The notes under the pieces were generated by a model that was not told the DNA's origin, did not search any database, and was given only the letters and a program-made list of their open reading frames with translations. The translations under genes were made by a program, and so were the position numbers. A DNA stretch of 64,000 nt from positions 806,001-870,000 of the forward strand of contig NZ_FRCH01000002.1 of the NCBI RefSeq assembly GCF_900142825.1, given 5' to 3'. This DNA comes from Rhodanobacter sp. OK091 (GTDB lineage Bacteria; Pseudomonadota; Gammaproteobacteria; Xanthomonadales; Rhodanobacteraceae). Shown here one piece after another: positions 30,201 through 42,200 of the stretch (position 1 is its first letter; every line of letters starts with the position of its first letter).

Positions 30201-33200
30201 GCAGCCGCGCCGACAGGGCAGGCGGCGAAGATGCCGGTGCCATCGCCATCATCGGCGTGGCCGGACGCTATCCGCAGGCCGCCGATCTCGAAGCCTTCTG
30301 GGCGAACCTGAGCCAGGGCGTCGACAGCATCACCGAGATACCCGTCGACCGCTGGGATCACGCGCTTTACTTCGACGAGGATCGCAACGCGCCGGGCAAG
30401 ACCTACGGCAAGTGGGGCGGTTTCCTTGACGGCGTGGACCGCTTCGATCCCTTGTTCTTCAATATCTCGCCGCGCGAAGCGGAGTTGATGGATCCGCAGG
30501 AGCGGCTGTTCCTCGAATGCGTGCACGCGACGCTGGAAGATGCGGGCTACACGCGCGACAACGTGGCCGAGGGCGGCAACGTCGGCGTGTTCGCCGGTGT
30601 GATGTACGAGGAATACCAGCTCTACGGTGCGCAGGAGCAGGTGCGCGGCAAGCCCCTGGCGGTGTCGGGCCATCCGGCGTCCATCGCCAATCGCGTCTCT
30701 TACTTCTGCAACTTCCGCGGCCCGAGCCTGGCGTTGGACACCATGTGCTCGTCGTCATTGACGGCAATCCATCTGGCTTGCCAGAGCATCCAGCGCGGCG
30801 ACTGCGCGGTGGCGTTGGCGGGCGGCGTCAACGTGTCGATCCACCCGAACAAATACCTGATGCTGGCCCAGGGTCGCTTTATCTCGGGCAAGGGCCGCTG
30901 CGAGAGCTTCGGCGAGGGCGGCGAAGGCTACGTGCCGGGCGAGGGTGTGGGGGCGGTGCTGTTGAAATCGCTGGCCCAGGCCCAGGCCGATGGCGACCAC
31001 ATCTACGGTGTGATTCGCGCCACCGCGGTCAACCACGGCGGCAAGACCAACGGCTACACGGTGCCGAACCCCAACGCGCAGGCGGAAGTGATCGAGCGCG
31101 CCCTGCGCAAGGGCGGCGTGGATGCCCGTCATATCAGCTATATCGAAGCGCATGGCACGGGCACCAGCCTGGGCGATCCGATCGAGATCGCCGGTTTGTC
31201 GAAGGCCTTCGGTCATTGGACGCAGGACAAGGGCTACTGCGCGATCGGTTCGGCAAAATCGAACATCGGTCATTGCGAGAGCGCGGCGGGTATCGCCGGC
31301 GTCACCAAGGTGCTGCTGCAACTGAAGCATCGGCAATTGGCGCCGAGCCTTCATTCGGCCGTGTTGAATCCGAATATCGATTTCGACACCACGCCGTTCG
31401 TAGTGCAACAGGAACTGGCCGCATGGCCGCGGCCGGTGATCGATGGCCGCGAACGCAGCCGCATCGCTGGTATCTCGTCCTTCGGTGCGGGCGGTGCGAA
31501 TGCCCACGTGCTGATCGAGGAATACGTCGAAACGGTTGCGAATGCGCAGGAAAGCGGCCCCGCGATCGTGCCGCTGTCGGCGCGCGACGAGGACCGGCTG
31601 CGCGAACAGGTGCAGCGGTTGCTCGCAGCGATCGAGGCGAATCCGACGCTTCCGTTGCACCATCTTGCGTACACGCTGCAGGTCGGTCGCGAAGCGATGG
31701 ACGAACGTCTTGCGCTGCTGGTGCATTCGCTGGACGAACTGCGCGACAAGCTGGCGGCCTGGCTCACCGGCGAGACCGCTATCGACGAGTTGTACCAGGG
31801 CCAGGCCAAGCGCAATCGCGATGCCCTGGCTGAGCTGACCGACGATGCCGATATGGACGGCACGGTGCGGGCCTGGCTGGTCAAGGGCAAGCATGGCAAG
31901 TTGCTCGCGCTGTGGACGAAGGGCCTGGCATTCGACTGGCGCAGCCTGCATGGCGACCGCCATGCGCGCCGCGTCAGCCTGCCGAGCTATCCGTTCGCCC
32001 GTGAGCGCTACTGGCTTCCTTTGGGTACGGCGCCGTCGGTCGCATTACCCGCCGCGGCGCTACATCCGCTGCTGCACCGGAATACCTCGACGTTCGCCCT
32101 GCAGCGCTTCAGCTCGCACTTCACGGGCCGCGAGTCCTTTCTTGCCGATCACGTGGTGCGTGGCAGCTGCGTGCTGCCCGGCGTCGCGCAACTGGAGATG
32201 GTGGTTCGGGCCGTCCGTGAGGCGCTGGATGGCGACGAGCCACTGAGGCTGGTGGACGTGGCGTGGCAGCGACCGGTGGTGGTCGATGCGGATGGGTTGG
32301 ACGTGCACGTCGGCTTGCTGCCGCAGGACGATGGCGCGATCCGCTTCGAGATATTCCATGACGAAGCCATGGTGTGCGCCGAAGGTTCGGTTGAGCTCGT
32401 CGCGGCAGGCGAAACGCTGGCGGCATACGACATCGATAGCTTGCGGCAGGCATGCGATGCGCTGCGGCTGGATGCGGCGCAATGCCACTCGGCCTTCGAG
32501 CGCATGGGATTGGCCTATGGACCTTCCCTGCGAGCATTGGCGGAGATTTTCGTGGGAGCAGGGCAGGCCCTGGCCCGCATCGCACTGCCGGCCGGCATAA
32601 GTCTGGAAGGTTATGCCTTGCATCCGAGCCTGCTGGACGCGGCGCTCCAGGCCACCCTCGGATTGGCGTCGCCCGCGGGCGACACGCTCTGGTTGCCCGC
32701 GACGCTCGCCTCGCTGGACATCCATGCCGCATGTACCGCGCGCATGTGGGCCGTGGTGAAGCAGCGTGTTGAGCACGACGCGGCACGACGGACCTTCGAT
32801 ATCGACCTGTGCGACGAAGCAGGCAGGATCTGCGTTCGCTTCGGCGGATTGGTTCTGCGACAGGCAGCGTCCGCCGTGAGCGAAACAGCGCAGGTTCTCC
32901 TGGCAACGCCTGCATGGCAGGTCCGGAAGGTCTCCGGTGTCACGGCAGGCATTGCAGCGAAACATGCCGTACTGCTCTGCGGCCTCGCGCCGTCGGAGCT
33001 GGAGCAGGTGCGCACGGCGACGACGTTCGCCGACGCGACGAGCATCGCTATTGGTGACGATCTCGTGCAGGCCTACGAAGCGGCGGCCACCGCGCTGCTC
33101 GAAATACTCCGCGCATGGGCCACCGAGCCCGGCCCTTGCCTGGTGCAGGTGGTCGTGCCCATGCGGGGCGCCGGCCAGCTTATGGCGGGACTGGAAGGCA

Positions 33201-36200
33201 TGCTGCGCACGGCGCGGCTGGAGAACCCGGGTATCCGCGGGCAGGTGATCTGCGTCGAGGCGGGGCAGGACGTGGCGCGCACGCTCGCGGAAAACAGCGG
33301 CGACGACGCCGTATCGATCCGCTACGCGGATGGCGTGCGCCAGGTGGCGGCGTGGGTGGAAGCGGCGCCGGCGCTGGATGCGGTGTCGCCGTGGAAGGCG
33401 GGTGGCACCTACCTCATTACCGGTGGGGCCGGCGGCCTCGGCCTGATCTTCGCCCGCGACATCGCGCGGCGAGCGCCGGGTGCGATCCTGGTGTTGACCG
33501 GCCGTTCGCCATTGAACGGCGCGACGCAGGCCGCTCTCGACGAACTCGCTGCGCTTGGTGCGCAGGCACGTTATCGCCCGCTCGACGTGGGCGATCGCGA
33601 AGCCGTGCTGGCATGCGTGCGCGAGATCGCCGACGCCGATGGGCTGGATGGCATCGTGCACAGCGCAGGTGTGCTGCGCGACGGTTTCATTCTGCGCAAG
33701 ACGCGTGACGATCTGCGCGACGTGCTGCGTGCGAAGGTCGCCGGCACTTTGTACCTGGACGAGGCGAGCCGCGAGCTCGCCCTCGACGCTTTTATCGTGT
33801 TCTCGTCTCTCGCCGGCGCGATCGGTAACGTGGGGCAGGCCGACTACGCGGCGGCGAACGCGTTCATGGATGCCTTCGCTCACCAGCGCAACACGCTGGT
33901 CGCGCAGGGTCAACGCCGTGGTCGCACGCTGTCGGTGAACTGGCCGTTGTGGGAGCAGGGCGGCATGCGGGTCGATGCCGCCACGCGGCGCCACCTATGG
34001 CAGGAAAAGGGCATGACGCCGCTGGCGACAGCCGACGGCTGCGACGCCCTGGCCTGCGCCTGGTCGCTGGATTCGCCGCAGGTGCTCGTCGTGGCAGGTG
34101 ACCCGGAACGGCTGCGGGCGGAAGTCCTGGGCGTGGCGCCGATGGTGGCGGCTCGCGCGCCGGATCGCATCGAACAGCGCAGAGCGCCTGCGCCGGAACG
34201 ACAAGCGGAAAGCCTCGACGCGACGGCGGACGATCTGCGCGAACGCAGCGTGCGCCACCTGGTACGCCTGCTGTCAACCACGCTGAAGCTGCCGCCGCAG
34301 CGGATCGACGCCGAGGCGCGGCTGGAGACCTATGGCATCGATTCGGTGATGACGCTGGACCTGACCGCGCGGCTGGAGCAAGCCTTCGGCCCGCTGCCGA
34401 AGACGCTGTTCTTCGAATACCAGACGATCGCCGCGCTGGCGGATTATTTCCTGCAACACCATCGCGCGGCGCTCGCCGGGCTGCTCGGCGAAAGTGTCGC
34501 CGCGCCTGCGTCCACCGTTGCGGTGTCTGCACCGACGGCACCGGTCGCCACCAGCCGTCTGCGCGCGCGCTTTGCCGCCCGGGCCGACACGCCCGAGGAC
34601 GGCATCGCCATCATCGGTGTCGCCGGCCGTTACCCGCAGGCCCGCAACCTCGAAGAGTTCTGGGCGAACCTGAGCCAGGGCAAGGACAGCATCACCGAAA
34701 TCCCGCGCGATCGCTGGGATCACTCGCTGTACTTCGATGCGGATCGCAACGCGCCGGGCAAGACCTACGGCAAATGGGGCGGCTTTATCGACGGCATCGA
34801 CCGCTTCGATGCGCGCTTCTTCAATATCTCGCCGCGCGAAGCGGAGCTGATGGATCCGCAGGAGCGGCTGTTCCTCGAATGCGTGCACGCCGCGCTGGAA
34901 GACGCGGGCTATACGCGCGACAACGTGGCCGAGGACGGCGACGTGGGTGTGTTCGCCGGCGTGATGTACGAGGAATACCAGCTCTACGGCGCGCAGGCGC
35001 AGGCGCACGGCCGTTTCGTTGCCGCGCCGGGCAGCCCGGCCTCGATCGCCAATCGGATCTCCTATTTCTGCGACTTCCACGGCCCGAGCCTGGCGCTGGA
35101 CACCATGTGCTCGTCGTCGTTGACGGCGATCCACCTGGCCTGCGAGAGCCTGTCGCGCGGCGGCTGCGCCGTGGCCATCGCCGGCGGCGTCAACCTGTCG
35201 GTGCATCCGAACAAATACCTTGTGCTCGCCCAGGGCAAGTTCATTTCGGCCAAGGGCCGCTGCGAAAGCTTCGGCGAAGGCGGCGAAGGCTATGTGCCAG
35301 GCGAGGGCGTGGGCGCGGTGTTGTTGAAACCGTTGGCGCGAGCCAAGGCCGATGGCGACCACATCTACGGTGTGATCAAGGCCAGTGCGGTCAACCACGG
35401 CGGCAAGACCAACGGCTATACGGTGCCGAATCCGAATGCGCAGGCGAAGGTGGTCGAGCGCGCCTTGCGCGCCGGTGGCATCGATGCGCGGCACGTCAGC
35501 TATATCGAGGCGCATGGCACGGGCACCAGCCTGGGCGATCCGATCGAGATCGCCGGCCTGGCGAAAGCCTTTGGCCATTGGACGCAGGACCGGGGCTACT
35601 GCGCGATCGGCTCTGCGAAATCGAACATCGGCCACTGCGAAAGCGCGGCAGGCATCGCCGGACTGACCAAGGTGCTGCTGCAACTCAAGCATCGGCAGCT
35701 CGCACCCAGCCTGCATTCGGCAGTGCTGAATCCGAATATCGATTTCGCGGCTACGCCGTTCGTGGTGCAGCAGGAACTCGCGGCGTGGCCGCGGCCGGTG
35801 ATCCATGGCCGCGAGCGGCCGCGTATCGCTGGCATTTCGTCCTTCGGCGCGGGCGGGGCGAACGCCCATGTGGTAGTCGAGGAATACATGTCGCCGGCCA
35901 TGGCGCGCGCGTCGGCCGCTCCGGCGATGGTGCTGCTCTCTGCGCGCGACGAGGAACGCTTGCGTGCAAGGGCGCGCGAACTGCTTGCCTGCCTCGCGAC
36001 GCCAGACATCGAACTGGCGGACCTCGCCTACACGTTGCAGGTCGGCCGCGAAGCCATGGACGAACGGCTCGCGCTGCTGGTGCATTCGCTGGACGAACTG
36101 CGCGTCCGACTGGCGGCGTACCTCGCCGGCGAAACGGCCGCTGAAGGTCTGTACCTCGGCCAGGTGCGGCGCGGTGCCGGCGCGCTCGCCGCGTTGGCGG

Positions 36201-39200
36201 GCGACGACGATATGGCAGGCACGCTGGCGACCTGGTTCGCCCGTGGCAAGTACGACCGCCTGCTCGACCTGTGGACGAAGGGACTGCACGTCGACTGGCA
36301 ACGCCTCCACGGCGACAGCGAACACCCGCGCCGCATCAGCCTGCCCACCTATCCCTTTGCCGGCGAGCGTCACTGGTTCCCGATGGGCACGACGCCGCTG
36401 CCGTCGCGCGTCGAGTCCGCGAGCGTGCCGGAGACACCCGCCGCCGCCAGCGAGACGCTGTTGTTCCGGTCCGCATGGTCGGCCATCGCCAGCGAGCGAT
36501 CGGGCGATGGTTTCGCCTCGCACTTCATTCTGTTGTGCGGCCTGGAAGACGGGCATGTGGCGCGTATCCGTGAGCGCTTCCCGCAGGCGACCTGCCTTGT
36601 CGCGCCGGCGGAAGCGGATCTTGCCGCGTCGTTCGAGTCGGCCGCGGCGACCTTGCTGGAGAAGCTGCAGGCGCTGAGCGCGCAGACGGGTCGGCACTTG
36701 ATCCAGGTCGTGGTTCCGCGTGAAGGCGAGTGGCAGGCACTGGCGGGACTGGATGGCATGCTGCGCACCGCGCGCCTGGAGCATCCGCGCCTGGTCGGCC
36801 AGCTGATCGCGGTGGAGGCGGGGCAGGATCTGGTCCGGGTGTTGCAGGACGACGGCGAAGCGCAGCGTGTGCGCTATGTGCGCGGCGAGCGGCAGGCGAG
36901 TCATTGGGTCGAGGCGCGGCCCGCAACGCAGGCCGCCTCGCCATGGAAACAGCATGGTGTCTACCTGATCACCGGCGGTGCCGGCGGGCTGGGCCTGATC
37001 TTTGCCCGCGCGATCGCGCGCGAGGTGCGCAACCCGGTACTGGTGCTGACCGGTCGTTCGGCGATGGACGAGACCATCAAGGGACAGCTGCGCCAGCTCG
37101 AAGCGCTGGGCGCCGTGGTGCGCTATCACGCGGTAGACGTTGCCGACGCCGATGCGGTTGCTGCGCTGGTGCGCAGCATCCCGGAGGAATTCGAAAGCCT
37201 CGACGGCATCGTGCACAGCGCCGGTGTGGTGCGTGACAGCTTTCTGGTTGCCAAGACCCGCGACGAATTGCACGCGGTGCTGCGCGCCAAGGTGGCGGGT
37301 ACGCTGAACCTCGACCGCGCCAGCCACGACATGGCCCTGGACACCTTTATCTGCTTCTCGTCCATCGCCGCCGTCACCGGCAGCGTGGGGCAGGCGGACT
37401 ACGCGGCGGCGAACGCGTTCATGGACGCCTTTGTCCACGAGCGCGCAGAGCGGGTGCTTCGGGGCGAACGCCGTGGACGCACGCTGTCGATCGACTGGCC
37501 GCTATGGGCCGAGGGCGGCATGCAGGTGGACGCGGCCACGCGGACGATGATGAGCCAGCAGCTTGGCATGCATCCGCTGTCCACCGAAGACGGCTTGCAG
37601 GCCTTGCGTGATGCGTGGGCTAGCGACGCCAGCCAATGGCTGGTGGTCTCCGGCGACGCACAGCGCATCCGCGAGGCCGTGCTGGGCGCGACCTCACAGG
37701 CGGCGGTCGAACGGCCTGGGGTGTCGACGGACGACGCGGACAGGGGGACGTCGTCGCGCGAGGCGGTGTGGCAATCGCTGGCGACCCTCGTGTCGTCGCT
37801 GATCAAAGTGAAGCCGGAAGACCTCGACGGCGAAACGACGTTCAGCGAATACGGCTTCGATTCGGTGTCGCTGACCGAATTCGGCAACGCCTTGAATCAG
37901 CGTTACCAGCTCCGGCTGACGCCGACGGTGTTCTTCGAACATTCCACGCTGGACGGTCTGGTCGATCACCTGGTGGATGAGCAGGGCGTGGTGCTCGCGC
38001 CGCCGCCGGTGCGGACCGGTGTCGTGGCTAGCCCTTCCATCGTGCCGGTGCGCGAGCCCTCGCCTGCAGATACGCCGGCGCCCGCGCCGGCCGCCGATGA
38101 GCCCATCGCCGATGAGAGCAGCGCCGATGAGAGCAGCACCGACGAGCCCGTTGCGATTGTCGGCATCAGCGGCCGCTTCCCGCATGCGGCAGACATCGAT
38201 GCGTTCTGGCAGAACCTGCGCGACGGCCGCGACTGCATCGACGAGATTCCGCCCGCGCGCTGGGACTGGCGCAGCCTGCATGGCGATGCGGGCCGGGAAG
38301 CGCATCGGACCCATATCATCTGGGGCGGCTTTATCGACGGTGTCGATGAATTCGATCCGATGTTCTTCGGCATCTCGCCGAAAGAAGCCGAGCTGATGGA
38401 TCCGCAGCAGCGGCTGATGATGATCCATGTGTGGAAGGCGCTGGAAGATGCCGGTTATGCCGGCAGCGCGCTGGCGGGCAGCGATACGGCTATCTACGTC
38501 GGCACTGGCGCCACCGGTTACGGCCGGCTGGTCGACCGCGCGGGACTGGGGGGCGAAGCCTATGCCTCGACCGGTGGCGTGCCGTCGGTCGGACCCAACC
38601 GGATCAGCTTTCTGTTCGATTGGCATGGTCCGAGCGAGCCGGTGGAAACGGCCTGTTCCAGTTCGCTGATCGCGCTGGCGCGCGGCGTCGCCGCCATCCG
38701 CCGGGGCGATGCGTCGGTGGCTGTGGTCGGTGGCGTGAATACCATCGTGACGCCGGAGGCGCACATCAGCTTCAGCAAGGCGGGCATGCTGAGTGCGGAC
38801 GGCCGCTGCAAGACTTTCTCGGCCGACGCCAATGGCTACGTGCGCGGCGAAGGTGTGGCGATGCTGGTGCTGAAGAAGCGCGCCGATGCCGAGCGCGACG
38901 GCGACCATATCTACGGCCTGGTGCGCGGCGTTGCGGAAAACCACGGCGGCCACGCCAATTCGCTGACCGCGCCGAATCCCACAGCGCAGGCCGAGGTGAT
39001 CCGCAAGGCGCACCGGCAGGCAGGCATCGATCCGCGCACAGTGACTTATATCGAAGCGCATGGCACCGGCACGCGGCTGGGCGATCCGATCGAAGTGCAG
39101 GGCCTGAAGGCGGCGTTCGGCGGTGAGACGTTCGCCGCGCCGTACTGCGGGCTGGGTTCCGTGAAGACCAATATCGGCCACCTCGAACTCGCCGCAGGCG

Positions 39201-42200
39201 TTGCCGGCGTGGTCAAGGTGCTGTTGCAGATGAAGCACCGCACGCTGGTGAAGAGCCTGCACAGCGACCGGCTCAATCCCTATCTCGAACTCGACGGCAG
39301 CCCGTTCTACGTGGTGCGCGAGGCAGGAGAGTGGGCACCGTTGCGTGATGCGCGCGGCCATGTGCTGCCGCGTCGCGCGGGCGTCAGTTCGTTCGGCTTC
39401 GGCGGCGTGAATGCTCACGTCGTGCTGGAGGAATACCTGGCGCCGGCGACGGCCAGGGCATCGAGCGAAGGGCCGGTGGCCGTGCTTCTCTCGGCGCGCG
39501 ACGAGGAACGGCTGCGCGAGCAGGTTCGCCTGCTGCTGGATTTTGTCACGAGCACCGACGTCGACCTGGCCGATCTCGCCTACACCTTGCAGCTGGGGCG
39601 CGAAACGATGGAGGCCCGGCTCGCAGTGGTAGTGCGATCGATGGATGAGTTGCGCGACCGCTTGCGCTCGATGGTCTCCGGCGACGGGAAGGAAGGGCGT
39701 ATCCACCGCGGCGTGGCATCGCGTGGACGCCGGGATGCCGTGCACGACGCGCGGACCGTCGATGCCTGGATCGAGGCCCGCGATGTCGAGCCGCTGCTCG
39801 AGGCGTGGGTGCAGGGCCTGGCATTCGACTGGCGCCGGCTCTACGGGGCGCATACGCCGCGCCGCATCAGCCTGCCCACGTACCCGTTCGCACGGGGCCG
39901 CTACTGGGTGCCCGATGCCACGGTGCCGAGCCATGCTGAGGTGGCGGAGCCCGTCGCGAGTGGTCACGAATGGCTGCTGCTGCCGACCTGGCAGGTGGTC
40001 GAACCGAAGCTCGCGCCTATCGCGCAGAGCGGACGCAGCCTGATTGTCGGCGGTTCGCCGAAACAACGCGCCGCGTTGCTCGCCGCCTTGCCGGATGCGA
40101 CGGCACTCGAGTGGCCCGCGCTGGCCAATATCGCGGCGATCGAGTACCGCTTGCGCGCCTCCGGCTCCTTCGGCCGGCTGGTCTGGCTGGCTGATGTCGA
40201 TGAGGCCGATGTCGATGAGGCTAATGCTGATAAGGCCGATGACGACGAGTCGCTGATCGTGGCGCAGGAGCGGGGCGTTGTTGCAGGGTTCCGCCTTGTC
40301 AAAGCGCTGCTTGCGCTTGGCTTCGACCAGCGCGCGCTCGACTGGACTATCGTCACCGTGCAGACGCAGGCCGTGCACGGGTCCGACACCGTCGCGCCGC
40401 GGCATGCCGCCGTGCATGGTTTTGCCGGGGCAGTGGCGAAGGAGTTCGCCCATTGGCGCGTGCGCCTGCTCGATCTGCCGCGCGAAGGCGCATGGCCAGT
40501 CGACACGATGTGTCGCGTGCTCGATGAGCATCGCGGCGCCACGCTGGCATGGCGCGGTGGTCAGTGGTTCAGGCAGGTGCTGTCGCGCATGGCTGCGGCC
40601 TCGGTCGAGGGCGCGTTGCCGTATCGCGAGGGCGGCGTCTATATCGTCGTCGGCGGTGCGGGCGGGATCGGCCAGGCCTGGAGCGAACACATGATTCGCT
40701 CGCACCGCGCGCGGATCGTGTGGCTCGGGCGCCGGGCCGAAGACGATGCCATCACGCAGGCGCGGAACCGGCTGGGCGCGCTCGGTCCGGCGCCGCTCTA
40801 CATCGCCGCCGATGCCTCTGACCGTGTGGCGCTGGAGCGTGCCCGCGAAGAGGTGCTCGCGCGCTACGGAACGATTCATGGCGTGGTGCACGCGGCGATC
40901 GATCTGCTCGACAAGAGCGTCGCGCAGATGGATGAGGAACGCCTGCGCGCGGGATTGTCGGCCAAGGTCGTTGCCAGCGTGCGGATCGGTCAGGTGTTCG
41001 GCGCTTTGCCGCTGGACTTCATGCTGTTCTTCTCGTCGCTGGCCGGCTTCGTCCGCGCAGCGGGGCAGGGCAACTACGCGGCCGGTTGCACCTTCAAGGA
41101 TGCTTACGCCCTGCATCTGGCCAAGTGCCTGCCGTATCCGGTGAAGGTCATCAACTGGGGCTACTGGGGCAGTGTCGGCGTGGTCGCTTCGAACGACTAC
41201 CGCGAACGCATGGCACGGCAAGGCATCGGCTCGATCGAGCCTGCGGAAGGCATGCAGGCGCTCGACCGCTTGCTGCGTTCGCCGGTGCCACAACTCGGTT
41301 TCCTGAAGGCGACGCGTGAGGATGTACGCGGCGGCGTGTTCGACCTGGTCGGCGACGCGCGTGTGCGCCTGCTTCCCGCCCGTTTCGACTCACTGGCTCA
41401 GACGCTGGCCCAGGGCGCCGCGCCAGTGTTCCCGGGCGACGCCGCACAGCTTGCGGCGGAGGGCAGGGAGATCGACCGCCTTGCGCTGGCGATCCTGCGC
41501 GGTGAATTGCAGGCGCTCGGCTTGACGGATTCCGCGCTTGTCGCTTCTCGGCATGCGCGCTGGCTGCAGCACAGCCTGCGCTGGATCGCGGAAACGCCTG
41601 GGGCCACCGCGCCGTCGCTCGATCACGCCTGGGCGACGTGGAACGAGCGCAAGACAGCGTGGCAAGGCACGGGCCACGTACGCCAGGCCCAGGTAACGCT
41701 GGTGGACACGATGCTTCGCGCGCTGCCTGCGATTCTGCAGGGCCGCGTCGAGGCCACGGCGGTGATGTTCCCGGACTCCTCCATGCGGCTGGTCGAAGGC
41801 GTGTATCAAGGCAATGCGGTTGCCGATCACTTCAACGACGTGCTGTGCGACGCTGTATGCGCTTTCGTCGCGGCGCGCATCGCGCGCGATCCGGCGGCGC
41901 GGATCCGCATCGCCGAGATCGGTGCCGGCACCGGCGGCACCAGCGCAAGGGTGATGGCGCGGCTCGCGCCCTATACGGAGCACATCGGGGAATACTGCTA
42001 CACCGATCTGTCACGCGCGTTCCTGCTGCATGCCGAAGGCAAGTACGGTCCGCACTATCCGTATCTCTCGTATCGATTGCTCGATATCGGCAGCCCGCTG
42101 GAAGGGCAGGACGTCGAGGCGGGGACTTACGATCTCGCCATCGCCACTAATGTGCTGCACGCCACCAAGGACATTCGCGAGAGCCTGCGCAATGCCAAGG

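Noticed and set aside
34274-37438. Antisense open frame of about 1,050 codons opposite modules 4-5, and similar long antisense frames elsewhere in the megasynthase
   Set aside because: These are by-products of high GC and strong codon bias in the sense strand. They have Arg/His-rich, low-complexity translations, no family resemblance and repeat in each duplicated module.
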